Of a stretch of 64,000 nucleotides of DNA, positions 34,795 to 46,222 are shown piece by piece. The translations under genes were made by a program, and so were the position numbers. The stretch spans positions 124,001 through 188,000 of the forward strand of contig CAKNEZ010000018.1 of NCBI GenBank assembly GCA_930367205.1. Direction: 5' to 3'. This stretch comes from Acanthosoma haemorrhoidale (Eukaryota; Arthropoda; Insecta; Hemiptera; Acanthosomatidae). How positions within the stretch are numbered: position 1 is the first letter of the stretch; each line of letters opens with the position of its first letter. The notes under the pieces were generated by a model. It was not told the DNA's origin and made no database searches. It saw only the letters and a list, made by a program, of their open reading frames with translations.

Positions 34795-35780
34795 CCGGAC
34801 GCAGTATAATTATGAAAGCTTCTGCGCATTTAAATGTGGGATTGCCCGTAGGAATACGATAGCTTATTCGCTGGCTCTTACGTCAGCGAGATACCTGGAG
34901 CCTACCCTGACGTAATGTTCCAGGAAGAGATGAGAACGACCGCCCTTAAAGAAGGGGTGGGTCTGGACCTAAATAGACCACAGCGTTCCCATCTGTCATA
35001 CTTTTGGAGCCCTGAATTTCATTTGAGCTAGTTCAACCATTTCAGAGCTAACCGTTCACTTCATTTTTTTAAACCGATTGAATGTTGCTCCATTGACCCA
35101 CATGGATTAATATATAAAATGTTACGTAATTCACCAGCCGAATCATATCTTAAAATTGTTCCTCCGCCCTTTAAGAGTATAATATTAATCCGTTTATAAA
35201 TAAATCATCTTCAAAATTGTGGTGTGTCAACATTTGAATATCAAGAGGAATGAGAAAGCCAGCTTATGGTATTAAGCACATTGACCGTTCATATGCAAGT
35301 CGGTCATTTCAGTGTGCCGTTCGTTAGTCAGTAGTTCACTTCAATGATCCGTACGCTTATTCGTTCATTCCCTTTCAAGATGATTATCAGCCGGAATTGC
35401 CATTCAGTGAACTATCTGGAATAAACCTAATTACTTCCACGTACAGCTTTAATTTTATTTCTTTAAAGCATTTATGTCACGTTATGGTTTAAACTTAAAT
35501 GCAACTATCTGAGATATGAACTGTTTATTAAAATAGGCAAATGTTAAATAGGCCTCAGTGCCATGATTGAGAAATTCGGGTCAGATAAATAACAGGCCAA
35601 CAGGTGGTTTGGAGCTGATTTCATACGAATTCAATGCCCTGAATTCAAATACTGCATTATTTTTTGCCTAGGAACCCGAATTTCTAAGATATAATATTAT
35701 AGTGATGGATAAATTAAAAAAAAACTTAACACGGCATTTTTATTACAGTTAGATGCAATTATTATTATAATTGTAATATA
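34795..35780. other. No gene recognised
   Basis: Sequence without motif-bearing frames, ending next to the multicopy-protein relic. Confidence 0.35.
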
Positions 35781-35789
35781 TACAAGTGT

Positions 35790-36760
35790 ATAATATACAA
35801 TCATACAAAACACTTCGGAAGCTTCTTTTCCGTGACAAATCTTGAATGCGTTTTGGAACAGTCCCTTTTTAAACTCCAGCAGTGATCTGCCATCATGTGA
35901 GTATCCCATCTTCTTTGGTAGCGAGCTTCCTTAGTTTTAATATCCTAGTGAAATCTTTCACCTTGTCCCTCGCTGGTGTTTCCTAAATTTTCAGTAAAAT
36001 GGTCTAAGTGGCTATGTGAACCTTAACACTCATGTTACACCCAAGGGATTTAAGACTGTCATTAGTACAACACAGTTTACCGGTTAGCGTTTGCCCAGAA
36101 AATTTCCAATAACTGCATTAAATGAAGTCCAGTCTTTTTGCTTAGCCTCATTCATCGAATTTACGATGACAGTATACTTAATGTAGCTGTCTTATTTGTG
36201 GGCCGTCAAATATTCCTGCTTTCATTTTTTCCGTACTGAACTGAGGTCTTTCTACCCCCCCCCCTCTAGATATGCAAAGCATGGCCCGTTCTTATCAAGA
36301 GCCTTTACAAACTGCTTCATAAGACACAGCTTTATATGTACTGGATAAAAGATGATTTTCTCTCTTTCTAATTACGGTGTCATTAATGACATTCTTTTCC
36401 CCAAGGTCCATGTTTTGTCTCTTAGGCCACTTTTTTCTAACAAAGTTTAGTGTTTTGTCTCTGCTATCCCAGAGGCACAAGAAGTAAGGATATTTGGTGT
36501 GGAAACTTTGCTGTCCAAGGAGAATGTTTACCATTTTTAATTCCACACAAATGACCCATTGATGTACATGATACTTTATCTTCTCCAAACCCAAATCTAT
36601 GGTGTTGATATTCTTCTTTCATTTTCGTTGAGTGAGCAATTGGTATTGAACCATATTTAATAACATTGTGTAGAAGGACACATTTCAAACTTCCTTTGAG
36701 TTGTAAATAAATAGACTTTAAATCATTTGCGAAATGGCCTAAAAGACCCATATTTTCCAG
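35790..36760 (-). pseudogene. Relic of a multicopy arthropod protein (LLGQQ-KYPCFLCLWDSR family)
   Basis: On the minus strand several frames together give the order known from a large, uncharacterised arthropod family: GSLKCVLLHNVIKYGSIPIA with HSTKMKEEYQ (36720-36600); then HQWVICVELKMVNILLGQQS, TKYPYFLCLWDSRDKT, VRKKWPKRQNMDLGEKNVIN (36594-36370); and later GQGERFH, a stop, DIKTKEARYQRRWDTHMMAD and HCWSLKRDC (about 35985-35850). From memory, intact members read VLLHNGNKxPSIPIAHS, LLGQQxGxTKYPCFLCxWDSR and GERFHQDI...RYQGRWxxxMMADYCW, so the order and spacing fit. At least two frame changes and a nonsense codon after GERFH make it non-functional. The role of the family is unknown to me; its abundance suggests association with a mobile element. 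Confidence 0.6.
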
Positions 36761-38087
36761 GTGTTCTCGGTAATTTTGTGACAGTATAGAAGGTTGTCTC
36801 CTTGAGAGAAGAAGAGTACAGAAACCAATTGTGTGATTTAGAACTGCACCTTTCGTGTAGAACTTTACGTTAAAAAAAGGACTGATTTGAAAAATTTATA
36901 TTTATAATTGAGTGCCCCAAAAATAGCTAAAATCAGTTCTGCAAACGAAGGCACCAAAAAAAAAAAAAAATAATCTCAGCGTTAACAGCATTTTATTGAT
37001 GAATGGATAAAACTGGTGGGAAAGCACTGGTTTGTTTAGTTATTTACTAAGATCCCAACCCACAACTGGGATTGTTTCGTTTACAACCAGCTAGAAATGA
37101 TTGCCTGGTTGTAGGAAGCCTGGAGTCCTTGCTCTGCGCAATAAACAACTAACCATTGCCTTCCGTGTCCCTTCTCTGTTACCCTCCGCCGCAGAAGTCC
37201 CTGAAGATATGTATACCCTGGAGCCATCCTCCAAAACTATCCCAGTAGGAACGTAGGAAGCGGAGGATCAACTCCGTCCTTGGTAGGTGTTTAAATACAG
37301 ATAAACTGTTTGTGCAATGCACAGAGCTTCTTGGAAATGGCAACACGAGGCTGTTATTGAGAGAGAGGCACTGAACCCCTACTTGCAATTTACAGTCCAT
37401 CTTGATTTATTTGGATGTCTTTTTCATTTGCGGCTTCATATCCTCCAAGCTGAAACGGGAAGGCCAAACTTTAAAACATGTTCCCCAGTTCGGTCTACGA
37501 TAGTCTTTGACTCGGTTCAATCGATCCGGAATTTTAAAGGTATATTCACACTCTTATACAAGGTATTTTAAATCAAAAGAAACATTCAGATCAGAAGCGT
37601 TTTAATCTTAAAACAATAATTTTCCAATTTTTCAAAAAATACCATTTGGTAAATCGCTTATTTGCTACAGTTCAACCAGGTTTTGCATTGGTTTTTTTTC
37701 TATTTGTTGAAAACTCGGGTTTCCTTCACCGAGTTAGTTTTAAAAAATATTGAACAATAATAATTTATGGACCCAGAGACACTGACCAGAATTCGAACAT
37801 CTCTCGAAATATTTTCTTATTATATTCTTGTTTCTGCTCCCTCACTTTTGTTTTTCAAAAATACAATTAAGTTTATAGCTGCTGTAAATAGATGTTTGGT
37901 TGTCATAAATTATAATGATTTAATGTCGATCTTTTTCTGTCTTGATCAGTTCAACTTGTACATGCCCGACAAATGTTACAGAAATAAATACAGAATAGAA
38001 TCACGGTGATCACTCCTGTATATAATGTATGGACACTACAGGAAATACAAAAATAATTTGTAAATAGATTCGCGTGAGGATTAAATT
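36761..38087. other. No gene recognised
   Basis: AT-rich with short frames (37179-37400 minus, 37317-37571 plus, 37767-38009 plus), none with a motif. An A run lies near 36955-36970. Confidence 0.35.
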
Positions 38088-38097
38088 ATAATCTATA
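38088..38097 (+). repeat. Target-site duplication, left copy
   Basis: ATAATCTATA, repeated at 39548-39557 directly after the (TAA)n tail of the LINE. Confidence 0.65.
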
Positions 38098-39547
38098 TAA
38101 TTGGACTGGTCTAAACACATCAGGAATACTACTATGAAGGCACTTCGATGCCTCTATGCATGTAAAAGGGCTGTGGGTAGGACCTGGGGACTACAACCCA
38201 GAATGTTATTCTGGCTATATACCGCAGCAGTTAGACCAATGGTGCTCTATGCCTCTATGGTGTGGTGGCACAGAGGTAGTATTAGTAAAAATAGAACTTT
38301 GCTTGGCAAATTACAGAGGCTTTCATGTCTCATGATCACTGGTGCCATGAGTACAACTCCTACTGCTGCAATGGAAGTCTTATTGAACTTGAATCCACTG
38401 CACATAGAAGTAGAAGCGCAAGCCTTGAACGTGGCTTACAGACTTGCGAAATCAGGAACAAGATCCAAAGTCATGACTCACATGGGACATGGGAACTTGT
38501 TCAGAAGAATTGATGAGGACGAGGTGCTGTCAATGCACTCTGACCTACAAGTTAAGAAACACACAGACGTTTTATACTGTGCGGAAAACACAAAGACCAA
38601 ACCACATAAACTGTGTAATGGGATTAATTGCTACACAGACGGCTCACTAACAGAAAACGGGTCAGGGGCCGGCATATGGAGGAAAGATAAACCAGAATCT
38701 GGGATTTCTATTCCTTTAGGTAGACACACCTCGGTCTTTCAGGCCGAAGTGATGGCGATCAATGTCTGTACCCTAACCTTAATTGGGGAGGGTGTAAGAA
38801 ACAGACTGATCACAATTTTCACGGATAGCCAGGCAGCCATTGGCGCCCTGAGAAGCTATACGACCAGATCTTATTTGGTTGAGGAGTGTAAAAACAACTT
38901 AAACACACTCTCGCTAGCCAATAAGGTTAGAATCGACTGGGTGCCAGGACACACAGGCATCACAGGCAATGAGAAGGCAGATGGCCTTGCAAGGGTGGGC
39001 TCAGAACAGACACCTCTTGCACCTGAACCCATATGTGGTATCAGCCTCAGCTACGCTAAAAGGCGTATAAAATTAGCTTTAGAGGACAAGGCAAGACTTT
39101 CTTGGAGAGAAACTAAGAAACAGGAACACTCGAAACTGTTTCTTAATGGACCCTGTAAGAGAAGAAGCTCAGCACTTCTATCAATGGACAGGTGGACACT
39201 CAAAAGTGTGACAGGACTCTATACAGGTCACTGTCGGTTAAATAAACACCTCTTTAATTTGGGGATAGTGGGATCACCAATCTGCAGATTCTGCAAGAAA
39301 GAGGGAGAAACGGCACGTCATATAATATGTGACTGTGATAACTTAGCTAGAAGGCGATACCTTCACTTTGGTAGTGATCGCATTGTAGACCCCAAACTAT
39401 GTGAACTGATCGATCCATTCAGTATCCTCAGATTTGCAAAGGCCGTGGGCCTGTCACATATATAGGACAGGGACATGGACGGCGCACAATAGGTCTCAGT
39501 GAGGCCGCGGTGCACAAATGCCGGAACAAATAATAATAATAATAATA
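38098..39547 (+). mobile_element. 5'-truncated RNase H-class LINE (LOA/R1-like)
   Basis: The insertion runs from the target duplication to a (TAA)n tail and carries only the 3' third of ORF2 plus a ~70-bp 3' UTR. The tail repeats TAA, whereas the related 15.7 kb copy ends in pure A, so the family tolerates both. It is almost identical to 15418-15690 and to the reverse complement of 15782-16171 where they overlap. Confidence 0.85.
38101..39465 (+). CDS. LINE ORF2 C-terminal part: RT thumb, RNase H and CCHC-like tail
   Basis: A 454-codon uninterrupted frame, open at its 5' edge because the insertion is truncated; the usual upstream endonuclease and RT palm are absent. The order is: RT thumb (KALRCLYACKRAVGRTWGL, MLFWLYTAAVRPMVLYASMV); a linker; RNase H I with NCYTDGSLTENGSGAGIW (first Asp), FQAEVMAIN (Glu), ITIFTDSQAAIGAL (second Asp) and WVPGHTGITGNEKADGLARV (His and last Asp), so all four catalytic-type residues are visible; then the C-terminal finger ICRFCKKEGETARHIICDCD. 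RNase H would remove the RNA strand after reverse transcription. The frame is intact, but without RT it cannot mobilise itself. The lack of decay points to a young insertion. Confidence 0.9.
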   Translation: MDWSKHIRNTTMKALRCLYACKRAVGRTWGLQPRMLFWLYTAAVRPMVLYASMVWWHRGSISKNRTLLGKLQRLSCLMITGAMSTTPTAAMEVLLNLNPLHIEVEAQALNVAYRLAKSGTRSKVMTHMGHGNLFRRIDEDEVLSMHSDLQVKKHTDVLYCAENTKTKPHKLCNGINCYTDGSLTENGSGAGIWRKDKPESGISIPLGRHTSVFQAEVMAINVCTLTLIGEGVRNRLITIFTDSQAAIGALRSYTTRSYLVEECKNNLNTLSLANKVRIDWVPGHTGITGNEKADGLARVGSEQTPLAPEPICGISLSYAKRRIKLALEDKARLSWRETKKQEHSKLFLNGPCKRRSSALLSMDRWTLKSVTGLYTGHCRLNKHLFNLGIVGSPICRFCKKEGETARHIICDCDNLARRRYLHFGSDRIVDPKLCELIDPFSILRFAKAVGLSHI

Positions 39548-39557
39548 ATAATCTATA
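39548..39557 (+). repeat. Target-site duplication, right copy
   Basis: ATAATCTATA as at 38088-38097. The leading ATAA overlaps the TAA tail, so the secure part is shorter. Confidence 0.6.
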
Positions 39558-39630
39558 ATTATATATAATTATCTGTGAATTTAAAAGGGCTATGAAGGAA
39601 AAAAAAAGGCCATCATTCCGATCATATTTA

Positions 39631-40308
39631 CCAGCCAACAACCTAGTATATCTGGGAATTAAGATGGACAGACACCTACATTTTAGTTACAATTTTACGA
39701 GGAAGTTGAACAAATACGCACGAAGTGTTACGGGCTTACGCATTTATTGACTTCCCCCAATCTATCACTGCGTCTCAATCTCAGCTGTATGGTGCACCGC
39801 TTTTTCGTCATCTGACGTATACGACAGCTCGGCGACTCCAACAATTCCAAAACGGTATACTGATGAAAGTGGTCAGACACTTCATTCGAACAGTGGAGTA
39901 ACAGAGCTTCACGAGATCTTTTGATTTGCCTACGGTGAATTAATTCATCAAATTTTTCGATACCCCATCCCTGCAATACCTGACAAACACGGTGTTTTAC
40001 ACTATAACGCCTGCTCCGTTCCCCCATCGATGGCAGGATGCTGTCGCGGCTGGAACACTTTAGTCTTAGGTTCTAGTTATAGGTTTAGTTTGTAAGTTTT
40101 CTCCCAAATTGTAAACAGAAGGTGAGCCCCATCACCTAGCATTTATACATTGCATTGTAGTTTTAACTTTAATTGTATTGTAACCAAACCTCCTTCAAAT
40201 GCATCAGCGCATCGTAGAAAGAGGAGAAATTGTAAATAGACATTGAAATTGGTAAAATTGTTAAAATGTTAATAAATTCAGGCGTTAAAAAAAAAAAAAA
40301 AAAAAAAA
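39631..40308 (+). mobile_element. Decayed 5'-truncated LINE of the 28 kb family
   Basis: Nucleotide similarity to 29090-29800 starts at AACCTAGTATATCTGGGAAT and continues through the RT C-terminus with many small deletions. It is followed by the 3' UTR with hairpin at 40121-40136 and an A tail at 40287-40308. No open frame of length remains on the sense strand. An antisense frame (39728-40027) is a shadow. Confidence 0.8.
40121..40136 (+). other. Conserved 3'-UTR hairpin of the LINE
   Basis: GGTGAGCCCCATCACC, identical to 29630-29645 although the coding part of this copy is heavily decayed. Confidence 0.55.
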
Positions 40309-40726
40309 GCAATTACTTATAAAAATTAATAAAGAAACACTTCATGCATACACAGCACTGATTACTGACTTACAAAGGAGCAGAGAAATGCATTAAAAAG
40401 GAAACTAGAAACGGAAACCGGTTGTTTTTTTTGTTGTCATATCTGTCTGAATGAATACAAGATGTCTTCTGTTATCACAAGCGCCACACTTAACTTGTCT
40501 TATATACTTTACAAGGTATAGTGTTTAAAGTCGCATTTTACCAAGATTTTTTTTAGTTTTTAGGCCTATTCGTAATTAACTGTGTGCATATTTTTATGTT
40601 GTCTTCGTGGCTGTTAATTCGCGTTTAAACAGAAATACTAAAATGTATACGAATAAGAGATTAAATTTAAGAGAGCAGCGTAAACAGTAAAAAGTTTTGG
40701 CAAGAAAAACAAACAAAAAAAAGTTT

Positions 40727-40738
40727 AATACTACCAAA
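40727..40738 (+). repeat. Target-site duplication of the full-length LINE, left
   Basis: AATACTACCAAA, repeated exactly at 45367-45378 after the poly(A) tail. Confidence 0.85.
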
Positions 40739-41039
40739 AGTTTTTGCGCATGCGCTACTTTCTGAAACACCTCTCAACATCGCTCGTCCTTCAAATACTC
40801 TATTCTACCATTTTTAGGCCACAGTACAACCAAAAAATTGTTCTACCAGGCAACTTACGTGAGCTGGTCACGAGGGAGCCCTCAAGACGTAAGTAAATCG
40901 CTTATTACATTTGTGTAGAACAAAAGTGAAAGTGAAATCGGATCGTGAAGTCGGCCATTTTGGGAAGCATTTGTCATAGTGCCATTCGGATCGTTCACTA
41001 ACGTCGTGCAATTATAATCTCTGAGCCGCTACGTTCTGG

Positions 41040-42216
41040 TGGCTCAGAGCCAAGACCCGTGACTCGTGAATGAAACATGCGTTTCTATCAGCAGTTAATG
41101 TCAGCAGACAATAAAAAAAAACGAACAAGGGGACCTACCCCCACTCCGTCGCCTGTCAAACGTAAGCCGCGGTGATCTAACCGAAACATAGCCCCTGAAA
41201 ACTCTTCAGCTCCCAGCAGCTCTATGGAGGGACTACCATCACTACCATCACTAGCACATCGAAACAAACAGCAACAACCACTCATGAGTCTCCGTTTTTC
41301 ATGCCCAATAGCTACGAGGTGTTGACAAATATCGAAATAGAGGACATGGACTCTACACAAACACCCACACAGCCCAAGCCACCAGCAATATTCATACGAA
41401 ACATCAGTAATTTTAAATTACTATGCACCTAACTAAATAAAATTGTAGGTACAGGAAAATACACTTGCCTCAATTGGTCCCGGGACACAAAAGTATCTCC
41501 GGACACTCCTGAGACATACCGAACAATAATCAAATACTTAGATGAAACTAAGGCCGATTTTCACACATACCAATTAAAGCAAGAAAGATCGCTGCAGGTA
41601 GTGATTTAGAAACCTGCATCCCACTACACCAGCGGACGAGATAGAGAAGGAGCTATTAACCCTAGGATACAAGGTTCGCCAAATTACCGATGTGCTCTGC
41701 GAGGAAAGAAAAGAAAATAATGCAATCACCAAGATACCACTGCCCTTATTCTTTGTGGAACTAGAGCGAACACCTGGAGTGGAAAAAATCTATGAGGTCA
41801 CCCACTTGTATTACACAAGAGTACAGGTCGAAAAGCCTTACCCGAAACGCGATATAGTACAATGCCATAATTGTCAGGCATATGGGCACACCAAATCATA
41901 CTGCTACCACCCTACCAGGTGTGTAAAGTGCAGTGGGCAGTACAAAAGCGAATTGTGCAAGAAGCCCCTAAAATCACCTGCTGTATGCGTGCTCTGTCAG
42001 CAAGGGCACCCGGCAAACTATAAAGGCTGTGAGGCCTATAGAATTCTAAAGTCCAGAAGCGAACAACGTCGTCGCCCAGAAGAAGAAACGCCAGCCACAG
42101 GTAGCCCAAGAAGTGCCAGAAGTTTGAGGCCTTCAGTATCTTTTGCTGAAGCAGTTCGGAACATAGAGCAGTCACAGGCATTGCCTACTCCTCCTCCGCA
42201 AGTTCTTCTTCCCTAG
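41040..42216 (+). pseudogene. LINE ORF1 (zinc-knuckle Gag-like protein), N-terminal half degraded
   Basis: ORF1p binds LINE RNA. The C-terminal half is open (41692-42216): EKIYEVTHLYYTRVQVEKPY; a knuckle array CHNCQAYGHTKSYC, CVKCSGQYKSELC and CVLCQQGHPANYKGC (the second lacks the usual His spacing); then a charged Pro-rich tail with PSVSFAEAVRN. Just upstream, 41640-41690 reads ADEIEKELLTLGYKVRQITD, the pre-C2HC (PRE_C2HC-type) segment. Between 41060 and 41640 the coding sense is split over frames with several stops (for example near 41175, 41430 and 41607). ORF1 ends about 200 bp before ORF2. Confidence 0.75.
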
Positions 42217-42417
42217 CACTCCGTTCATCCCTGCGACCAGCAAACTCAATCCCATCCTCAACCACCCATTTCGCATATCCCGCCACCTTCAAGCTCTTCA
42301 GATCTCACCAGCCTCTTAACTTCATTCCTTACAGAGTTCAGAACCCTAATTACCCCTCTTATTTCCCTTTTTACAAATCTTGTCTCCTACCTTATCCCCG
42401 TTAAACAAAATCCATAA

Positions 42418-45015
42418 GTGGATCCTTCCTACTACTTATCCATTCTCCTTTGGAATGCGAATGGTGTTCGCACCCACACTAACGAACTGACATCATTACT
42501 TCATGACAAAAACATCGATGTAGCTCTTATTACTGAAACAAGACTTACAAGTCAACGACCATTTACCGTTCGACAGTACAAGTCTTATCGAACTGATCAC
42601 CCAGATGGAAGAGCTCATGCAGGTACCGCTGTCATTGTCCGTAACACCATATCCCATCACATAGTTCCTATGGTAGCACATGATTTCCTTCAATCCACTG
42701 CAGTGTCAATCACCGCCCTCACTTTTACCCTTACTCTAGCACCAGTATACTGCCCTCCCAATAAATCCATTTCCGATTCCCAATCCATCTCCTTTCTAGA
42801 CTCCATCGGGCATCGTTTCCTTGTGGGTGGGGACTTTAACGCAAAGCACCAGCACTGGGGCTCAAGATCCACAAATACACGAGGACGTGCTTTGCTGTCT
42901 GCACTTACTCGGAGACATTGCTCCACTATCTCTCCTGACACAGCTACCTATTGGCCATCAGACCCCAACCGAAATCCAGATCTCCTTGACTTTTTCTTCT
43001 GCAATAGTTTAGGAACACTAAACTATTCACTCAAGCGCCTCGATGACCTCTCCTCCAACCATAGCCCCTTATTATTAACCATTTCCCTAAATCCAATTCA
43101 CAAACTGCCTCCTCCTTCATTTATTAGGGGCCCAGTTGACTGGGACCACTTCCTTCAGATTCTTACAGACTCTGTAGACCTCAAAGTACCTCTGAAAACA
43201 TCCCAAGACCTAGAGGATAAAGTGCATTCCTTCACTACTCTGATCCAGAGGTCGGCCTGGGAGGCATCGTCACCTAAAAATTCACAATCAAAATCCTTTA
43301 CCTCAGTATCTCAAAGACCTAATCAAATCCAAACGCCACTCCAGAACAGTGTGGCAAAGATCCCGACATCCTGCTGATCGTCGCTCATACAATCAGTACT
43401 GCAGGCTTGTAAAGCGGCAATTGGCATCCTTCTGTTCCGATTCTTTCAATTCCTATCTCTCCTCCCTGTCTACCAGGGACAACTCCCTGTGGAATGTAAC
43501 TAAGAAAATCCTAAAATATCATCCTGTTTCACACCCACTCCGTCGTGATGACGGGTCCTGGGTGGCTTCGGATGGCGAGAGGGCGGAGGAATTTGCACTG
43601 CATCTTTGCCGTACTTTCACTCCTCATCTTACTCCTCAAAACAATAATCACCGTCCAACTGTCGAAGATTTTCTCACTTCCCCTATCCCTTTCTCACTAC
43701 CACCAAAAGCCGTTAACCCCTCTGAGGTTAAATATCTTCTGAAAAAATTACCTTACCAAAAATCTCCAGGATATGATCTCCTTACTCCTTGAATCCTCAT
43801 GGAAACATTCCATTATTGTCCTATTCACCATCCCCGGCAAACCACCCAATTATGCCTCATCTTACCGTCCAATTAGTCTACTCCCTATCCTCTCAAAAAT
43901 TTTTGAAAAACTCCTATTAAAACGCCTACTTCCAATTGTTGAATCCAAAAACCTTTACCCTACCTACCAGTTTGGTTTCCGCCAACGACATTCCACAGCT
44001 CAACAAGGCCTTCACGTTGTTGATCACATATCCTCAGCACTTGAAACCAAACAGTATTGCACTGCTGCCTTTCTGGACATAGCTCAAGCTTTTGACAGGG
44101 TCTGGCACGCAGTTTTGCTTTACAAACTCAAAGGAAATTTACCGCAAACCCTATTCCTAATCCTAGAATCCTACCTTTCAAACCGTTTCTTCCAAGTCCA
44201 CTGTGGTTTGGAATATTCTAACTACTATCCCATTAAAGCAGGAGTTCCACAGGGCAGTGTCCTGGGTCCCATCCTCTATAATCTATACACTGCTGATGTC
44301 CCCTCTACTACCAATACCTTCTTGGCAACATTCGCAGACGACACTGCAGTCCTGTCAATCCATCCACACCTTGATATAGCATCCCAAAACCTTCAAAAAC
44401 ACCTTGACGAGATCGAGTATTGGTGCAACCAATGGCGAATCAAAGTTAACGAAGGAAAGTGTTCCTACATAACCTTTACCCTCTGCCGCAAGTCCTGTCC
44501 ACCAGTCTTTTTAAATTCAATTCCTCTCCCTGTGTCTGAGACAGTACGGTATTTAGGCTTTCATCTCGACAAAAGACTGACATGGAACCCACACACGAGA
44601 CTAAAAAGACAAGAACTAAACAGACGCTTTGGACAACTGTACAGACTACTTCAAAGGACATCCCACCTCTCAATAGAAAACAAACTACTTATTTACAAGG
44701 TTATACTTAAGCCAATCTGGACATACGGAATAGAGCTATGGGGGACAGCAAAAAAGTCGAACATCAACCGCATCCAATCCTTTCAATCAAAAGTCCTAAG
44801 AACAATAGTAAATGCCTTATTACGTCAGCAACAAAACCCTTCACAATGATCTGAATATACCCTATATTCTTGAACTCATCCCTTCCAAGTTCATTAAATT
44901 CCATGGTAACCTATCAAACCACCCTAATTCCCTAGCACAGTCATTGCACTGCACCACTCATCCCTATAATCCTCCTCGGAGACTTAAACGGCAGTGGCCT
45001 CGTGACCTGCTATAA
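42418..45015 (+). pseudogene. LINE ORF2: APE-type endonuclease and reverse transcriptase
   Basis: The endonuclease nicks the target and RT copies the RNA at the nick. Endonuclease (42418 to about 43330): SILLWNANGVRTH (Asn), ALITETRLT (catalytic Glu), GGDFNAKHQHWGS, PDLLDFFF and SSNHSPLLL (Asp/His end). A frame change near 43340 leads into 43349-43792 (linker; ends KSPGYDLLTP, stop). About 80 bp present in the 11.2-12.55 kb copy are missing at 43795. RT follows from 43773: YRPISLLPILSKIFEKLLLK, FGFRQRHST, the palm AAFLDIAQAFDRVWH, AGVPQGSVLGPILYNLY, catalytic ATFADDTAVLS near 44330-44350, and a thumb with VRYLGFHLDKRLTWNP. A last frame change near 44815 separates the final 67 codons (to 45013). 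RT catalytic residues are intact. Two frame changes and one deletion inactivate it. Confidence 0.9.
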
Positions 45016-45366
45016 ATAAGTGACAGTGGGAGTCCTGGCAATGGCCAGTTTCTCCAATCATGTCCTGAGCGACTGTGGCCCTCACGCTCTTGGTCAGCCT
45101 CCGCTGGCTCTTATCCAGTGACGTGGCTGAAGTAGGGGCGTGGGGGACTCCCCAAGACTCCGCTTCCTCCTTCGCACGTGAGGGAGGTGACAACCATGTG
45201 GACTTGGGGGGCCTCTGGGCTGTTTGTAAATATTGTATGAATGAGCGAGTGAATGATGAACTGTAAATATGGTATGCATGATGACACTTATCTCAATTAC
45301 TCATTGCCTAATAAAAGGCAGATTGAAATTTTATCTTAATAAATTGTTGTTCTCTCTCAAAAAAAA

Positions 45367-45378
45367 AATACTACCAAA
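45367..45378 (+). repeat. Target-site duplication of the full-length LINE, right
   Basis: AATACTACCAAA as at 40727-40738. Its first bases merge with the A tail. Confidence 0.85.
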
Positions 45379-46222
45379 GCTGAATTTAAAGGGAATTTTT
45401 ATTGACCATTCTTTGAGAAATTTTATATATTTTTTATATATAGATTTGAAATAATTAAATTTATGAAGCTCCCGCGCCCATAGCCATATCAATTTTAATA
45501 GCGATCTTTCACTTTATAGCTCATATCTTTCTAAACGTGAATGGAAGGATTTTTTTTTAAACAGCTGTCTGTCTGTCTGTCTGTGACTTGAGCGAGAGCA
45601 GAATTGAAATGATCCAGTCGGTATGAACTTTTAAATGTACATTCAAGCAATCACCAAGCTAAAGAGCGTACGTTTTAAGTTAATAAAAGATAACTAGATC
45701 TATGTAAAGAATATTAAAACAGTCGGTCCTAGCCTTCTACCTTTTAAGCATTCTGTCACTGCTCATAGTCTTGTTTTCATCGTTGGGGAACGTACCCGTA
45801 ACGTGAAAATTAATTCCAAGGTATATATAAAAAAATAATTTTTAAGGTGTTTGTGGGTGAAAAAGAAATGTCATTTTTGTTGATTTCAAAAAATTATTTT
45901 TTGTCAAGATTTATAATTGATGAGCCCTTTTTGAAACGGCGATTTCCAATCGGCCATTTGGTTTATTTTAAATGTATGTAGTATTTTATCTTTACTTTAT
46001 AAATAATATACAATTGACATAACTAAATGTTGCTGTATAAATTAAATGACAATAGGCCATTGATCCTTGATTAACTAGGGCATTAAGACGCTCACATTTT
46101 ATTTCACAAGACAATAAACATGACTGAAAAAAATCTCACCGGAAATATGAACCGTAAAGCAGTTGCTCCGACATCATCTTCATTAGTCTATGTTTTTTTT
46201 TCTTTTTTCATTGTTTTTCTAG
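45379..46222. other. No gene recognised
   Basis: AT-rich. A TGTC microsatellite lies at about 45563-45584. The segment ends in a long T-rich tract followed by TAG (46187-46222), a good polypyrimidine/3' splice site. Confidence 0.4.

Larger units (their letters stand above)
40739..45366 (+). mobile_element. End-to-end Jockey-type LINE with target-site duplication
   Basis: A 4.6-kb non-LTR retrotransposon bounded by a 12-bp direct repeat. It has a GC-richer 5' UTR, an ORF1 of the zinc-knuckle Gag type, an ORF2 with endonuclease and RT, a 3' UTR of about 350 bp with an AATAAA signal near 45340, and an A tail at about 45359-45368. It is the reference for the partial copies at 11.2, 32.0, 32.5 and 53.3 kb. 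Both ORFs are broken, so it could not move without help. Confidence 0.9.
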
